Origin: Candidatus Jettenia sp. AMX2
GTDB lineage: Bacteria > Planctomycetota > Brocadiia > Brocadiales > Brocadiaceae
DNA length: 64,000 bases
Assembly (NCBI GenBank): GCA_030583665.1
Contig: CP129469.1
Coordinates: forward strand, 124,001 to 188,000
Reading direction: 5' to 3'
Below the pieces are notes generated by a model that saw nothing but the letters and a program-made list of their open reading frames with translations, was not told the DNA's origin and did not search any database. Positions 32,443 through 41,003 of this stretch are shown here, in pieces. A program made the position numbers and the translations under genes. Each line of letters begins with the position of its first letter. The stretch's first letter is position 1.

Positions 32443-34992
32443 ATGACTGAAAACACTGTCGAAAAGAATAATCTCATACGGCTTGCGGGGATCGTTGAAC
32501 GTATAACCTACCATAATGCTGAAAATGGCTGGTCGGTTCTTAAAGTATCTCCTTTCAATGACCCCCGTAAATTGACCACAGTCCTCATTCATCAGGCAAA
32601 GGTGTTTGCAGGCAGTTCGATGGAGTTCTGGGGGACATGGAGCTGTCATCCGAAGCATGGTGAACAGTTCAGGGCAGCGAAGGCATTTGAGAAAAAACCG
32701 GCATCCAGCGCCGCCATGGAAAAATATCTGGGATCGGGTCTCATAAAAGGCGTCGGTCCCAAAACAGCAGCAAAGATCGTAAAGTTTTTTAAGGAAGATA
32801 CCCTCCGGGTTTTTGAGGAGACAATAGATGACCTCATGAAAGTCCCCGGCATCGCCGAAAAAAAGCTGTCCGATATTAAAAACTCGTGGCAGGAACATAA
32901 GGCAATCAGGGACGTGATGCTTTTTCTGCAAGGATATGGAATCAGTACCCTGTTTGCCGTAAAGATATTCAAGACCTACGGGGACAACGCAATCAGCATT
33001 GTCTCTCAAAACCCCTATCAACTGGCAAAGGATATTTATGGCATCGGTTTTTTCTCTGCCGACAGAATAGCGCTGAATATGGGATTTGAAAAGGATGGCG
33101 ATCCGAGGATTGAAGCAGGGATAAAACATGTTCTGGCAGCTTCAAGGGATGAGGGACACTGCTATTTGTATGAGGAACAAATCGTGAAAAATACCCGGGA
33201 ATTGCTTCAAATTGAAGACTCCGGCAGGATCCGTTTACTTTTAAATGAACTCATCCGGAAGAAGGAGATCCAGAAGAGGACTATAAAATCTGAAGATAAG
33301 GAAATACGTGACGCCTTCTATACCAACACCTTATTTTTCGATGAATCCTACACTGCCACAAAGATAAAACAGATGATTTCGCAAAAACTTGTTATCGATC
33401 AGGAACGGGTTCAAAATTGGATCAGAAAATATTGTGAAAAGTATGGTATCTCATTAAGCGGTGAACAGCAGGCCGCCGTGGCCGGCATATCACAAAAAAG
33501 CTTTTCAATCCTCACAGGCGGTCCCGGCTGTGGAAAGACAACGGCAACGAGGGTACTGGTAAAACTCTTACTGGCAATGCAGAAAAAGGTGATCCTGGCT
33601 GCCCCGACCGGCAGGGCCGCGCAGAGAATGAGCGAGGTTATTGGATCCGAGGCCAGGACAATCCACCGGCTCCTTGAGTGGTCACCGGACAAGAACCGGT
33701 TTAAACGTTCCGAAGAAAATCCCTTACCGGTGGACTTTCTGATTGTTGATGAGTGCTCGATGCTTGATATAAGCCTTGCAGCAGCGCTGCTCAGGGCAGT
33801 TCCCATGACTGCCCAGGTCTTATTCATTGGAGACCCCGATCAACTTCCATCCGTCGGTGCTGGGAATGTCCTCCATGACCTTTTGAAAGTACCGTCAATC
33901 CCGTGTTTCCTGCTGACAAAAATCTTCAGACAGGCGGAGGAATCCATGATTATCCGGTTTGCACATCAGATTAACAGGGGAGAAATACCCAGGATTGCAT
34001 CCCCCGTTCACCGGTCAGCGCTCTGGCAGGAACGGTCTGACTGTCTTTTTGTTGATGCAGAAGAAGCCACAAAAGAACAGATACAGTTTTTACAGAAGGC
34101 CAAATCGGTACTATCCAGGACGGTATCATACGGCGAGGAACATCTTTTACAGAAAGAAGAAAAGATCGTTGGTGTTATGAAGAAAGCAGACGACGGTGTC
34201 AGGATAGACGACCTGTGCGTCCAGGAATTTGGCGCTCCGTACGAAGTACATGCCCCCTTATTTGTAATCCCTGATAAATTTACCCATGTTGATCTGGAGA
34301 AACTCTCACGGGCAGAAAACGATCTGGAAGAGATAAAAACAATAATAAAGTCTGTCCATCCATGGTCTGCACTCCATTATGGAATGACGGGATTGGACGT
34401 TGTGTTACGCCTTTATACAAAGACCATCCCTGAGTATTTTGGTAAAGACATAGAAATACAGGTACTGACACCGCAGGTAAGAGGCAGCCTGGGGACTATG
34501 AACCTGAACAGGGAATTGCAAAACGCCATGAATCCTGAAAAGGAAGGGAAACGCCAGATAACAATAGGGGAACGGGTATTCAGGGAGGGCGACCGGGTTA
34601 TACAGACGAGAAACAATTATGACCTTGGGGTGTTTAACGGGGATATCGGAAAGATCGTGGAGGTTGATCTGGATGCATTCCGTTATTACATCCATTTTGG
34701 AAAAGAAAAGCCGGTCCTCTATCAAAAAGAAGACCTTACGGAAATTGTTTTGGCGTATGCGATCACGATACATAAATCGCAGGGGAGTGAGTTTGATGCG
34801 GTCATAATCCCGGTAGCAACGCAGCACTTTAAGATGCTGTTCCGGAATGTGATTTATACGGGCCTGACAAGGGCCAAAAAACTCTGCGTGTTTGTTGGAA
34901 CCAGAAAGGCGTTATCAATGGCCGTAAGGCAGATTGATAACAGAAAGCGTCAAACGGCGCTTACCGGGCTTATTTTGGAACAGGGGGTTTAA
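32443..34992 (+). CDS. RecD2-like helicase
   Basis: 849 residues. The N-terminal OB-like region (GIVERITYHNAENGWSVL) and tandem helix-hairpin-helix segments (about 98-145) are diagnostic of RecD2, a 5'-3' SF1B helicase acting without RecBC. Walker A is GGPGCGKTT (359-367), Walker B DECS (436-439), GDPDQLPSVG and TKIFRQ follow, and the C-terminus has THKSQGSEFD-like and YTGLTRAK motifs. Residues about 535-660 form an insertion that I do not see in typical RecD2. It is monocistronic with no obvious ribosome site. It is followed by a strong hairpin (35064-35096). Confidence 0.92.
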   Translation: MTENTVEKNNLIRLAGIVERITYHNAENGWSVLKVSPFNDPRKLTTVLIHQAKVFAGSSMEFWGTWSCHPKHGEQFRAAKAFEKKPASSAAMEKYLGSGLIKGVGPKTAAKIVKFFKEDTLRVFEETIDDLMKVPGIAEKKLSDIKNSWQEHKAIRDVMLFLQGYGISTLFAVKIFKTYGDNAISIVSQNPYQLAKDIYGIGFFSADRIALNMGFEKDGDPRIEAGIKHVLAASRDEGHCYLYEEQIVKNTRELLQIEDSGRIRLLLNELIRKKEIQKRTIKSEDKEIRDAFYTNTLFFDESYTATKIKQMISQKLVIDQERVQNWIRKYCEKYGISLSGEQQAAVAGISQKSFSILTGGPGCGKTTATRVLVKLLLAMQKKVILAAPTGRAAQRMSEVIGSEARTIHRLLEWSPDKNRFKRSEENPLPVDFLIVDECSMLDISLAAALLRAVPMTAQVLFIGDPDQLPSVGAGNVLHDLLKVPSIPCFLLTKIFRQAEESMIIRFAHQINRGEIPRIASPVHRSALWQERSDCLFVDAEEATKEQIQFLQKAKSVLSRTVSYGEEHLLQKEEKIVGVMKKADDGVRIDDLCVQEFGAPYEVHAPLFVIPDKFTHVDLEKLSRAENDLEEIKTIIKSVHPWSALHYGMTGLDVVLRLYTKTIPEYFGKDIEIQVLTPQVRGSLGTMNLNRELQNAMNPEKEGKRQITIGERVFREGDRVIQTRNNYDLGVFNGDIGKIVEVDLDAFRYYIHFGKEKPVLYQKEDLTEIVLAYAITIHKSQGSEFDAVIIPVATQHFKMLFRNVIYTGLTRAKKLCVFVGTRKALSMAVRQIDNRKRQTALTGLILEQGV

Positions 34993-35011
34993 GCTATGAA
35001 AATAACATACA

Positions 35012-35154
35012 GGAGCATTCCCGATTTTTGCAACTTCAGCTTATTTTTGGCAGGTGGAGTGTTAACCCTGACAGGGTTCTGAACCCTGTCAGGGTTGTTT
35101 TGTTCATCGTTGAACTTTGCTCCATGAACGATTGCAAAAAATCGGGAATGCTCC
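35012..35154. repeat. 143-bp nested palindrome with CCCTGACAGGG core
   Basis: Outer arms GGAGCATTCCCGATTTTTGC (from 35012) and the complement ending at 35154 match over about 22 bases with one extra A. In the middle is a perfect 15-bp stem AACCCTGACAGGGTT / AACCCTGTCAGGGTT (35064-35096) with a 3-base loop and a T-rich tail. It can act as a recD2 terminator. The core also recurs at 63187-63219 and, in part, at about 52775. Confidence 0.8.
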
Positions 35155-35209
35155 CATAACATACTACCCCGAAACCGGTTCGCTTTCAATGTGTCGTTCA
35201 GAAAAAGTC

Positions 35210-35430
35210 CTTTTATTCAATTGATATTCGGGGGTCGCTGACAAACATGCTTATCCTTATGCCCATATGTGTTGGACGGTACCAACCCTGCATTACGAAA
35301 GGCGGGGCGAAACATTTGCCCGATTGGGTAAGATTATATTTATTACTGTTATAGCAAATGCTTCGCCCCTACACTTCCTACTGCACATAAGCCGTTCCGG
35401 CCAATTCAATCGGTCCTTGTTTGACAACCA
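35210..35430 (+). repeat. 220-bp direct repeat, left copy
   Basis: From CTTTTATTCAATTGATAT to CTTGTTTGACAACCA. It matches 36755-36976 base for base over most of its length, including a GGGCGAARCATTTGC...GCAAATGCTTCGCCC palindrome related to 11334-11405. Short frames inside are not genes. Confidence 0.88.
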
Positions 35431-35536
35431 GCCAGGTAGGGGCATGTTGCAACGAGCTCCTATCGCAAGAGACCCGGCCCTTTCCGTCGCTCATTCAGCA
35501 GCGTTTCGGCTTGTTTCAGATTATTTGTTGTCCTCT

Positions 35537-36688
35537 TTACGTAGTGAATAAGTGCGGCACCTTTTCAAAAACCTTCAATGCCTCACGGAATGCAGCCACC
35601 GCCTCCTCAAGCCGTTCTGTGCCGGGTTCACGCTCACCAAGCCTCAGAAGTGCACCGCCACGGTTGTTCTGTGTCGTGGCCCAATTCAGTGGCACACGTT
35701 CCTGTGTTCGCTCCTTCAATGCCTCTTGGAATGCAGCCACTGCATCCTCAAGCCTTTCTGTACCAGTCTCACGCTCGCCAAGCTTCCGAAGTGCAATGCC
35801 CAGGTTGTTCTGGGTTGCGGCCCATTGTAGCGGCGCACGCTCCCTTGTATATTCCTTCAATGCCTCGTGGTACATAGCTACTGCCTCCACCAGGGATTCG
35901 TTCCTGCCACCCTGTTCACCTAATACCCTTAACGCACCACCCAGGGATATAAGGGTAGCGCCCCGTGCTTTTGCATCCCAGCCCGGACGCCTTGCACTTT
36001 TTTCAAGCAGGGTTCGTACGCGATTGATAAAGGGTTTCAGTTGGTCTGCCACGTAATGGCCTTCCAGGGCATCGAACCTGGTTTTGCCCGTGGCAATAAG
36101 CAACTGCAAGATTTTGCTGAGGTCTTCCCTGAATACGCCGGGCAGACGCAGGAATTCCTCATGCCGGGGTGAAGTGTACCGTTCAAACTGTACCTCCTCT
36201 CCGCTGAAGACATGGGTCCAGTATAGTTTGGGTACGGTTTTGTCCTGGAGGCGGATAATCTTCCCCCAGATGAGTACATCACCTCCGCTTTGTTTTAAAT
36301 ACCGGAGGGCGGTCTCATGCCCCCGCTTCTCCATTTCTTCAGGCACAGGACCAGCCAGTTTGATAACACGGTCAAGGGGCAATACCTCAATGCCTTTAAA
36401 TTCCGAAATGTCATCGATTATCAGCTTTTCTTGCTCACGGTTGTGATCATTTTCCAACCTGGCGATCAAAAAAGAATAGCGTTCCTTGTCAGCCTTTGGA
36501 ACCGGATGGCGTGATAACCGATCAACCAGGGATGTTACGCCTGGCCAGGTCTTTACCGTAGTCCAATTCTTGTATATGTAAAAAATAGCTCCAAGAATGA
36601 AAAGAACTACCGTGCCAAAAATGCCTAAATAATAAAATGTTCACTCACTGACCCATTCATAAAAAGAAGTCGGCTCTTTGTCTTGCAT
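35537..36688 (-). pseudogene. TPR-repeat membrane protein gene with early in-frame stop
   Basis: A GGAGGG ribosome site precedes the ATG at 36688. After 15 codons (ending YEWVSE) there is a TGA (36641-36643), and the same frame then runs open to 35537. The continuation encodes a hydrophobic membrane helix (YYLGIFGTVVLFILGAIFY) about ten residues later, a central domain, and C-terminal tetratricopeptide repeats (ATQNNLGIALRKLGERETG and ATTQNNRGGALLRLGEREP). The simplest reading is a TGG-to-TGA nonsense mutation, which would cost the anchor. A TTG at 36469 could give a soluble 310-residue protein. It is bounded by 220-bp direct repeats. Confidence 0.75.
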
Positions 36689-36754
36689 TTTCGACCCTCC
36701 ATGAGGCACTGCATAAATGTGATGATAAAGTAGTGGTATTATAGAGCAAATGTT

Positions 36755-36976
36755 CTTTTATTCAATTGATATTTGCGAGGTCGCAGACAAACATGTTTAT
36801 CCTTATGCCCATATGTGTTGGACGGTACCAACCCTGCATTACGAAAGGAGGGGTGAAGCATTTGCCCGATTGGGTGAGATTATATTTATTACTGTTATAG
36901 CAAATGCTTCGCCCATACACTCCCTACCGCAAATAAGCCGTTCCGGCCAATTCAATCGGTTCTTGTTTGACAACCA
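36755..36976 (+). repeat. 220-bp direct repeat, right copy
   Basis: Second copy of 35210-35430, same orientation, 1.5 kb away. Its end, continuing into ACTGTGGCATGATAT, is repeated again at 38249-38290. Confidence 0.88.
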
Positions 36977-37142
36977 CTGTGGCATGATATGCTATGTTGA
37001 AAACTATAGTAAATAAGAAAGCCGATAAGTTTTGCTGCCGTCAAAATATTTGCTTCGCTTACTATGATGTACTAAAATGTGCATGCGGATTTCGAAATTG
37101 TTTGAGAGTTCCAAAATGCACTACCTGGATTAATAGATTACT

Positions 37143-37364
37143 ATGAAAAAAAGATTTGTCATTTGCATAAATAACAAGGGTTATGAGGCATCGTTGATAT
37201 CAAAAAAATCTATGAGATCATCCCGGATGAAGAAGCGGAACAGGATGGTTTTGTACGCATAATTGATGAAAGCGGTGAAGACTATCTATACCATGTACCA
37301 TAAGAACCATTTTGTATTTGTCGAATTACCGGAAGAAGTGGTTCGAGGGTTAATCACTGCATAA
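37143..37364 (+). pseudogene. Frameshifted small conserved protein (KIYEIIPDEEAEQDG type)
   Basis: Begins MKKRFVICINNKGYEASL, then loses a base (TTGATATC where TTGGATATC is expected). It resumes one frame over as IKKIYEIIPDEEAEQDGFVRIIDESGEDYLY, and shifts again at a 7-base tandem duplication (TACCATG TACCATA), ending KNHFVFVELPEEVVRGLITA. Joined, this is a roughly 75-residue protein of a small family common in environmental bacteria and cyanobacteria, often beside toxin-antitoxin genes; function unknown to me. Two frameshifts mark it as broken, or as sequencing errors. Confidence 0.7.
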
Positions 37365-37411
37365 TGAATTGGGCCTTCTGGCAAGCTATTTCAGCAGGCG
37401 GTGATTATTGC

Positions 37412-37675
37412 TTAAAAATTATCGATTATCTTGTGGGTACCGACGTAATAAAGATAGAATGTATTGCCTGTCCTTTTAAATACGCACCGGTAGCCTTTAT
37501 CAACATAAAATTCCCAAAAGTCTGTTCCCTCAAGTTTATGGATTTGCAATGAATTGTGTTTGGGATTGTCTTTAATGTGGATTAATTGCTTCTTGAACTT
37601 CCTCTTTGTTTCTTTCGGCAAACTATCATACTGCGATAAGAACCCCGGTTCTATAGCGATAAGATGCTGACTCAA
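37412..37675 (-). CDS. RelE/ParE-like toxin
   Basis: 87 residues. The RelE fold shows as FLSQYDSLPKETKRKFKKQLIHIKDNP, then IHKLEGTDFWEFYVDKGYRCVFKRTGNTFYLYYVGTHKII, with basic residues on the predicted active face. Such toxins cleave mRNA on ribosomes or poison gyrase. The start overlaps the antitoxin stop by 4 bases, so the toxin is translated after its antidote. It sits among repeats and pseudogenes, a typical place for addiction modules. Confidence 0.85.
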   Translation of the reverse strand: MSQHLIAIEPGFLSQYDSLPKETKRKFKKQLIHIKDNPKHNSLQIHKLEGTDFWEFYVDKGYRCVFKRTGNTFYLYYVGTHKIIDNF

Positions 37676-37941
37676 TCCTTTAATTCCTCGAGAAACTTCA
37701 CTATATTAAATGTTTTAAAATTACCCGTTTTAAAATTCTTATCGGCCTTTTTTACCTTGTCCTGCATCTCGTGAGTCCAAAACCATGCCTGGGAACGTGG
37801 AATATTTATTACTGGTTCTAAAACAAGCTTACCATTTTCTACGTTGAATATCAGCCGGTCTCCCCCTTTTATGCTCAATGCATCCCTTATTTCTTTAGGA
37901 ATTGCAATCTGACCCTTTGACGATACTGTTACAGATTTCAT
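37672..37941 (-). CDS. AbrB/MazE-type antitoxin
   Basis: 89 residues. The N-terminal KSVTVSSKGQIAIPKEIRDALSIKGGDRLIF is a textbook SpoVT/AbrB swapped-hairpin DNA-binding domain. The C-terminal 45 residues (from about PRSQAWFWTHEMQDKV) would wrap and inhibit the toxin. It precedes and overlaps the RelE-like gene and likely represses their shared promoter. AbrB paired with RelE-fold toxin is less common than AbrB paired with PIN or MazF. Confidence 0.88.
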   Translation of the reverse strand: MKSVTVSSKGQIAIPKEIRDALSIKGGDRLIFNVENGKLVLEPVINIPRSQAWFWTHEMQDKVKKADKNFKTGNFKTFNIVKFLEELKD

Positions 37942-38352
37942 ATTTCTTATCTCCTCATAAATGGTAACGATGTAAAAATATTTTACTATCTAAGATGAGA
38001 TAGTCCAGGTTAATGCTATTACATTTTATCATGACTTTCGTAGAAGATCACAGCTTCATAGAAATAACACGTGAAACGATTGCGTTTGTTGTATACAGGG
38101 AAATACTCCATAATGACAAACGAGGCTGCTTATTGTACCATAACATATAAAATGGCTATTGCCTACTAAAAAATTAACAACAATATAAAGAGGTAAAAAG
38201 AGTAATGCGTTTGCTGTATACTTAAACAGATAAAATCTGTCTCATCCGATTCAATCGGTTCTTGTTTGACAACCACTGTGGCATGATATAAGATGCTAAT
38301 GATATATATAATTATTGCTCTACATTAGGTTGCGTTTCGTATGGTTATTTTT
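37942..38352. other. Intergenic, repeat tail only
   Basis: About 410 AT-rich bases. Contains the 42-base third copy of the 220-bp repeat tail (38249-38290). No gene seen. Confidence 0.45.
38249..38290 (+). repeat. Tail of the 220-bp repeat, third partial copy
   Basis: ATTCAATCGGTTCTTGTTTG followed by ACAACCACTGTGGCATGATA, matching 36949-36990. Suggests the flanking segments were assembled by recombination between repeats. Confidence 0.8.
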
Positions 38353-38376
38353 AGGAGGAAGGCAATGATATGAAGG

Positions 38377-38812
38377 ATGCGATACTTATGTATTGGGTTA
38401 GTTTCTATCGTGATATTCCTGGGAGTTTCCCGTACTTTTTACTAATCCGGTCTGGTCTATTGAGGGGGAATATTTTGAGGGATGTACGTGTAATTCCGGT
38501 TGTCCCTGTCTGTTTGGCAGTGAGACAACTCATAATAATACCTGCAAGATTTCCGGTGTTTTTCGTATTCAGAAGGGAAATTACGGACAACATGCATTGG
38601 ATGGCTATACCGTGATAGGAGTAACGGATTTTACTGCAAGCTTGAAAAGGAGAAGGAAGGAAAAGGGTCACCCATTATATTCCCTTGTATTCCAAATCAC
38701 AAATCAAGATTTAACAACTTTTTCACATTTTTCATTTTCGCTAATCTCATTGAAGTTCATGTTTCTTCAGAAATTTAAGAATTTTGAGTGTTCTCATCTC
38801 ATGAAAGAATGA
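38377..38812 (+). pseudogene. DUF1326-like exported protein, frameshifted and truncated
   Basis: The ATG at 38377 opens a signal-peptide-like frame (MRYLCIGLVSIVIFLGVSRTF). At a T5 tract (38436-38440) one extra T shifts the frame; past it the text reads TNPVWSIEGEYFEGCTCNSG then CPCLFGS, C-x-I and FRIQKGNYGQHALDGY, the cysteine-rich start of DUF1326 proteins. After about residue 75 the match ends in unrelated sequence. Family members are about 200 residues, so the 3' half is missing. The 3' end overlaps the radical SAM gene on the other strand. Confidence 0.65.
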
Positions 38813-40942
38813 ATCTACTTTTGGTTTTATAGCTTCCGAATCCATAGCTAGCGACAAAGCCAGTATATTAACGACTTTATCTGCCGTATAATTTCCATTA
38901 CAAAGTAATAATATTGCATAACCTTCCGGTGCTACTCTCGTTGAATGTTGTCTATAAAGATCGTAGATTAAATAGTTGTTTTCCGGTTTTACTTCCTCAT
39001 TGAACCCCTTTTTCAGATTCTCCTGTATTTTGAGAATATCGAAATTCAAATGGTTAAGGTATACACCTTGCCTAATAATCGGGTAGTGGTTGCGAATATC
39101 AACTTTCGACTCATCAATTGAAGCACAAAGATTTTCTTCAAGATCATGAAATTTCTTGATAACCTTCAGAAGATCATCCGCTTTGTAACGTAATGAATAC
39201 AGGAAAAACTGTTCCCGGAACAATTTGCCCCAGATTGCCCCGAATTGTAGTTTTTTTATTGCAAGCTGCATGAAACGATCCTTTAGATTCAACGCCATCT
39301 GTTCGGTTTGTCCGGTTAAGTAATCGAAAATGAAATGATATGAGAACGGTTTGGGAGAAAAACGGGAACGAATAGTAACCCTGTACTTGGAAGGGTTTTG
39401 GCTGATCGGAGAATGTTTTCCAATTGCAAAGGTAGAGGCACCTACCGAAAACACGTAGTCTTTATTTTTCAAGATAAAGTCGATGGTTTCTTCACCATCC
39501 TCCATCGTTTCCTCTGGAAATCCAAAAATCACAAATAGGTGTACCATTATACCTGCTTCATAAAAACGTTTCAGAATTGTTGGTGCCAGGTCAAAATTGA
39601 TGCCTTTTCTGATCTTTTTCTGTATTCTGAGGCTGGCAGATTCAAGCCCAATGAAAAGCATCTTTATGCCTGCTTGAGACATTAACGAGCAGATTTCATC
39701 CGAGAACGCAGTTTCAAGCCTGACCTGTGCCAGCAAATAAACATCTAGTTTACTTTCGATTATTTTTGTAGATATCATACGTGACGCCGATGGCGAAAGA
39801 GCTTCATCTGAAAATGAAAAATATTTGGTACCATATTTAATATTCAGGGTGCGAAGATCATTTGCAACCTGTTCAGCATCTCTTTGTTGAAAACCTTCAC
39901 GATAAATGTAACTATGATCGCAGAAGGTGCATTTTCCCCAATAGCAACCTCTTGAACTCAGGATCGGTAATATCAGGAACGGTGCAAAGTATTTGTCCAG
40001 TTTCAACCCATCAAAATCTGGAGTAGGAAGTCTGTTGATTTTCTCAGGTCGACACATTTCCGTTTGGATTACCTCCTCGCAGTCCAGGAAAATCAAATTG
40101 GGTACATTTGCCAATTTCTTTCCATTTTTAATAGCTTGGATCAATTTTAACAGAGGCTTTTCGCCCTCAAATATTACAACGCTATCAGCAAAAGTTCGAA
40201 AAAAATCAGGCAGGTTTCTCAGCCCATCAATACACCGAGACAGCAAATTCCCTCCAATTGTAATGTGGATCTCTGGACGATGTGCCTTCATCCAGTTGGT
40301 CATGGTCAACGCTGGAACCAACTGGCTGGAATCATTGATAGAGATACCTGCTAACAGATATTTTTCCGATGTTAAAACATCTTCGATTTGTTTTTGGAAA
40401 AAACGGAGAAGAAAATTGTTCTTTCCCTTAGATATAAATTTTGCTATCTCATCAAAGGATTCTATATCGATTGGAAAACAGAGTTCATCCAAAGCCCACT
40501 CAACCCTACAGCTAATATTTATAATATTAATGGCAGTATTCAGGATGGATTTTTGGATGCTCAACTTACTTAGATCAAAGAAATTTTCTTCGGAACGAAA
40601 AAAATCCTTTGTTTCTTCGATCTTTGATAGCACCTCATCAAAGGCACTACGGATCAAATAGATGGAATAGAAATGTCTCTGTTCATCCGGGCGTAAAGAC
40701 TGTTTCTTATTCAACTGATGGAATATTTGATCCAGTTTACAACAGAGAGGCTTGAGTTGCGTCCGGGATAACAGCTTTTCATAAAAGTCCAGGTTCAGGT
40801 CACACTGGTTGACCGCAATTCCATGGTTTTTTAAATAGGCAGTGAGCGCTGGTATACTCAAGTAGGGTTGCATCGGTGTCCATTGCGGTGGAAATATTAA
40901 GAGTACATCCCGACTATGACTCACAGGGCATTTTTGTTTCAT
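38747..40942 (-). CDS. B12-type radical SAM enzyme with C-terminal PqqD-like domain
   Basis: 731 residues. The N-terminal part (VLLIFPPQWTPMQPYLSIPA onward, to about 290) looks like a cobalamin-binding domain of the B12-radical SAM class. The radical SAM core holds the 4Fe-4S ligands in RGCYWGKCTFC (Cys333, Cys338, Cys341), then FSFSDEALSP, GLESAS and IFGFPEET. The C-terminal residues about 655-725 (APEGYAILLLCNGNYTADKV, KPKVDSFFHEMRTLKIL) resemble a PqqD/RiPP-recognition winged helix. Such enzymes methylate or cross-link unactivated positions, often on peptides. The 158-residue gene 61 bases upstream on the same strand is the natural substrate candidate. The substrate is an inference. Confidence 0.83.
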   Translation of the reverse strand: MKQKCPVSHSRDVLLIFPPQWTPMQPYLSIPALTAYLKNHGIAVNQCDLNLDFYEKLLSRTQLKPLCCKLDQIFHQLNKKQSLRPDEQRHFYSIYLIRSAFDEVLSKIEETKDFFRSEENFFDLSKLSIQKSILNTAINIINISCRVEWALDELCFPIDIESFDEIAKFISKGKNNFLLRFFQKQIEDVLTSEKYLLAGISINDSSQLVPALTMTNWMKAHRPEIHITIGGNLLSRCIDGLRNLPDFFRTFADSVVIFEGEKPLLKLIQAIKNGKKLANVPNLIFLDCEEVIQTEMCRPEKINRLPTPDFDGLKLDKYFAPFLILPILSSRGCYWGKCTFCDHSYIYREGFQQRDAEQVANDLRTLNIKYGTKYFSFSDEALSPSASRMISTKIIESKLDVYLLAQVRLETAFSDEICSLMSQAGIKMLFIGLESASLRIQKKIRKGINFDLAPTILKRFYEAGIMVHLFVIFGFPEETMEDGEETIDFILKNKDYVFSVGASTFAIGKHSPISQNPSKYRVTIRSRFSPKPFSYHFIFDYLTGQTEQMALNLKDRFMQLAIKKLQFGAIWGKLFREQFFLYSLRYKADDLLKVIKKFHDLEENLCASIDESKVDIRNHYPIIRQGVYLNHLNFDILKIQENLKKGFNEEVKPENNYLIYDLYRQHSTRVAPEGYAILLLCNGNYTADKVVNILALSLAMDSEAIKPKVDSFFHEMRTLKILKFLKKHELQ

Positions 40943-41003
40943 AAGATTTGGCCTGTTTTCCCAGAATAATTACCAGACTGAAGATGTCCTGGCAAATGAT
41001 ACG

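Noticed and set aside
36641-36643. Selenocysteine at the TGA in the TPR gene
   Set aside because: The codon precedes a membrane helix at a site with no redox role, and a TGG-to-TGA mutation explains it. Unlike selD, no family member has Cys there to my knowledge.
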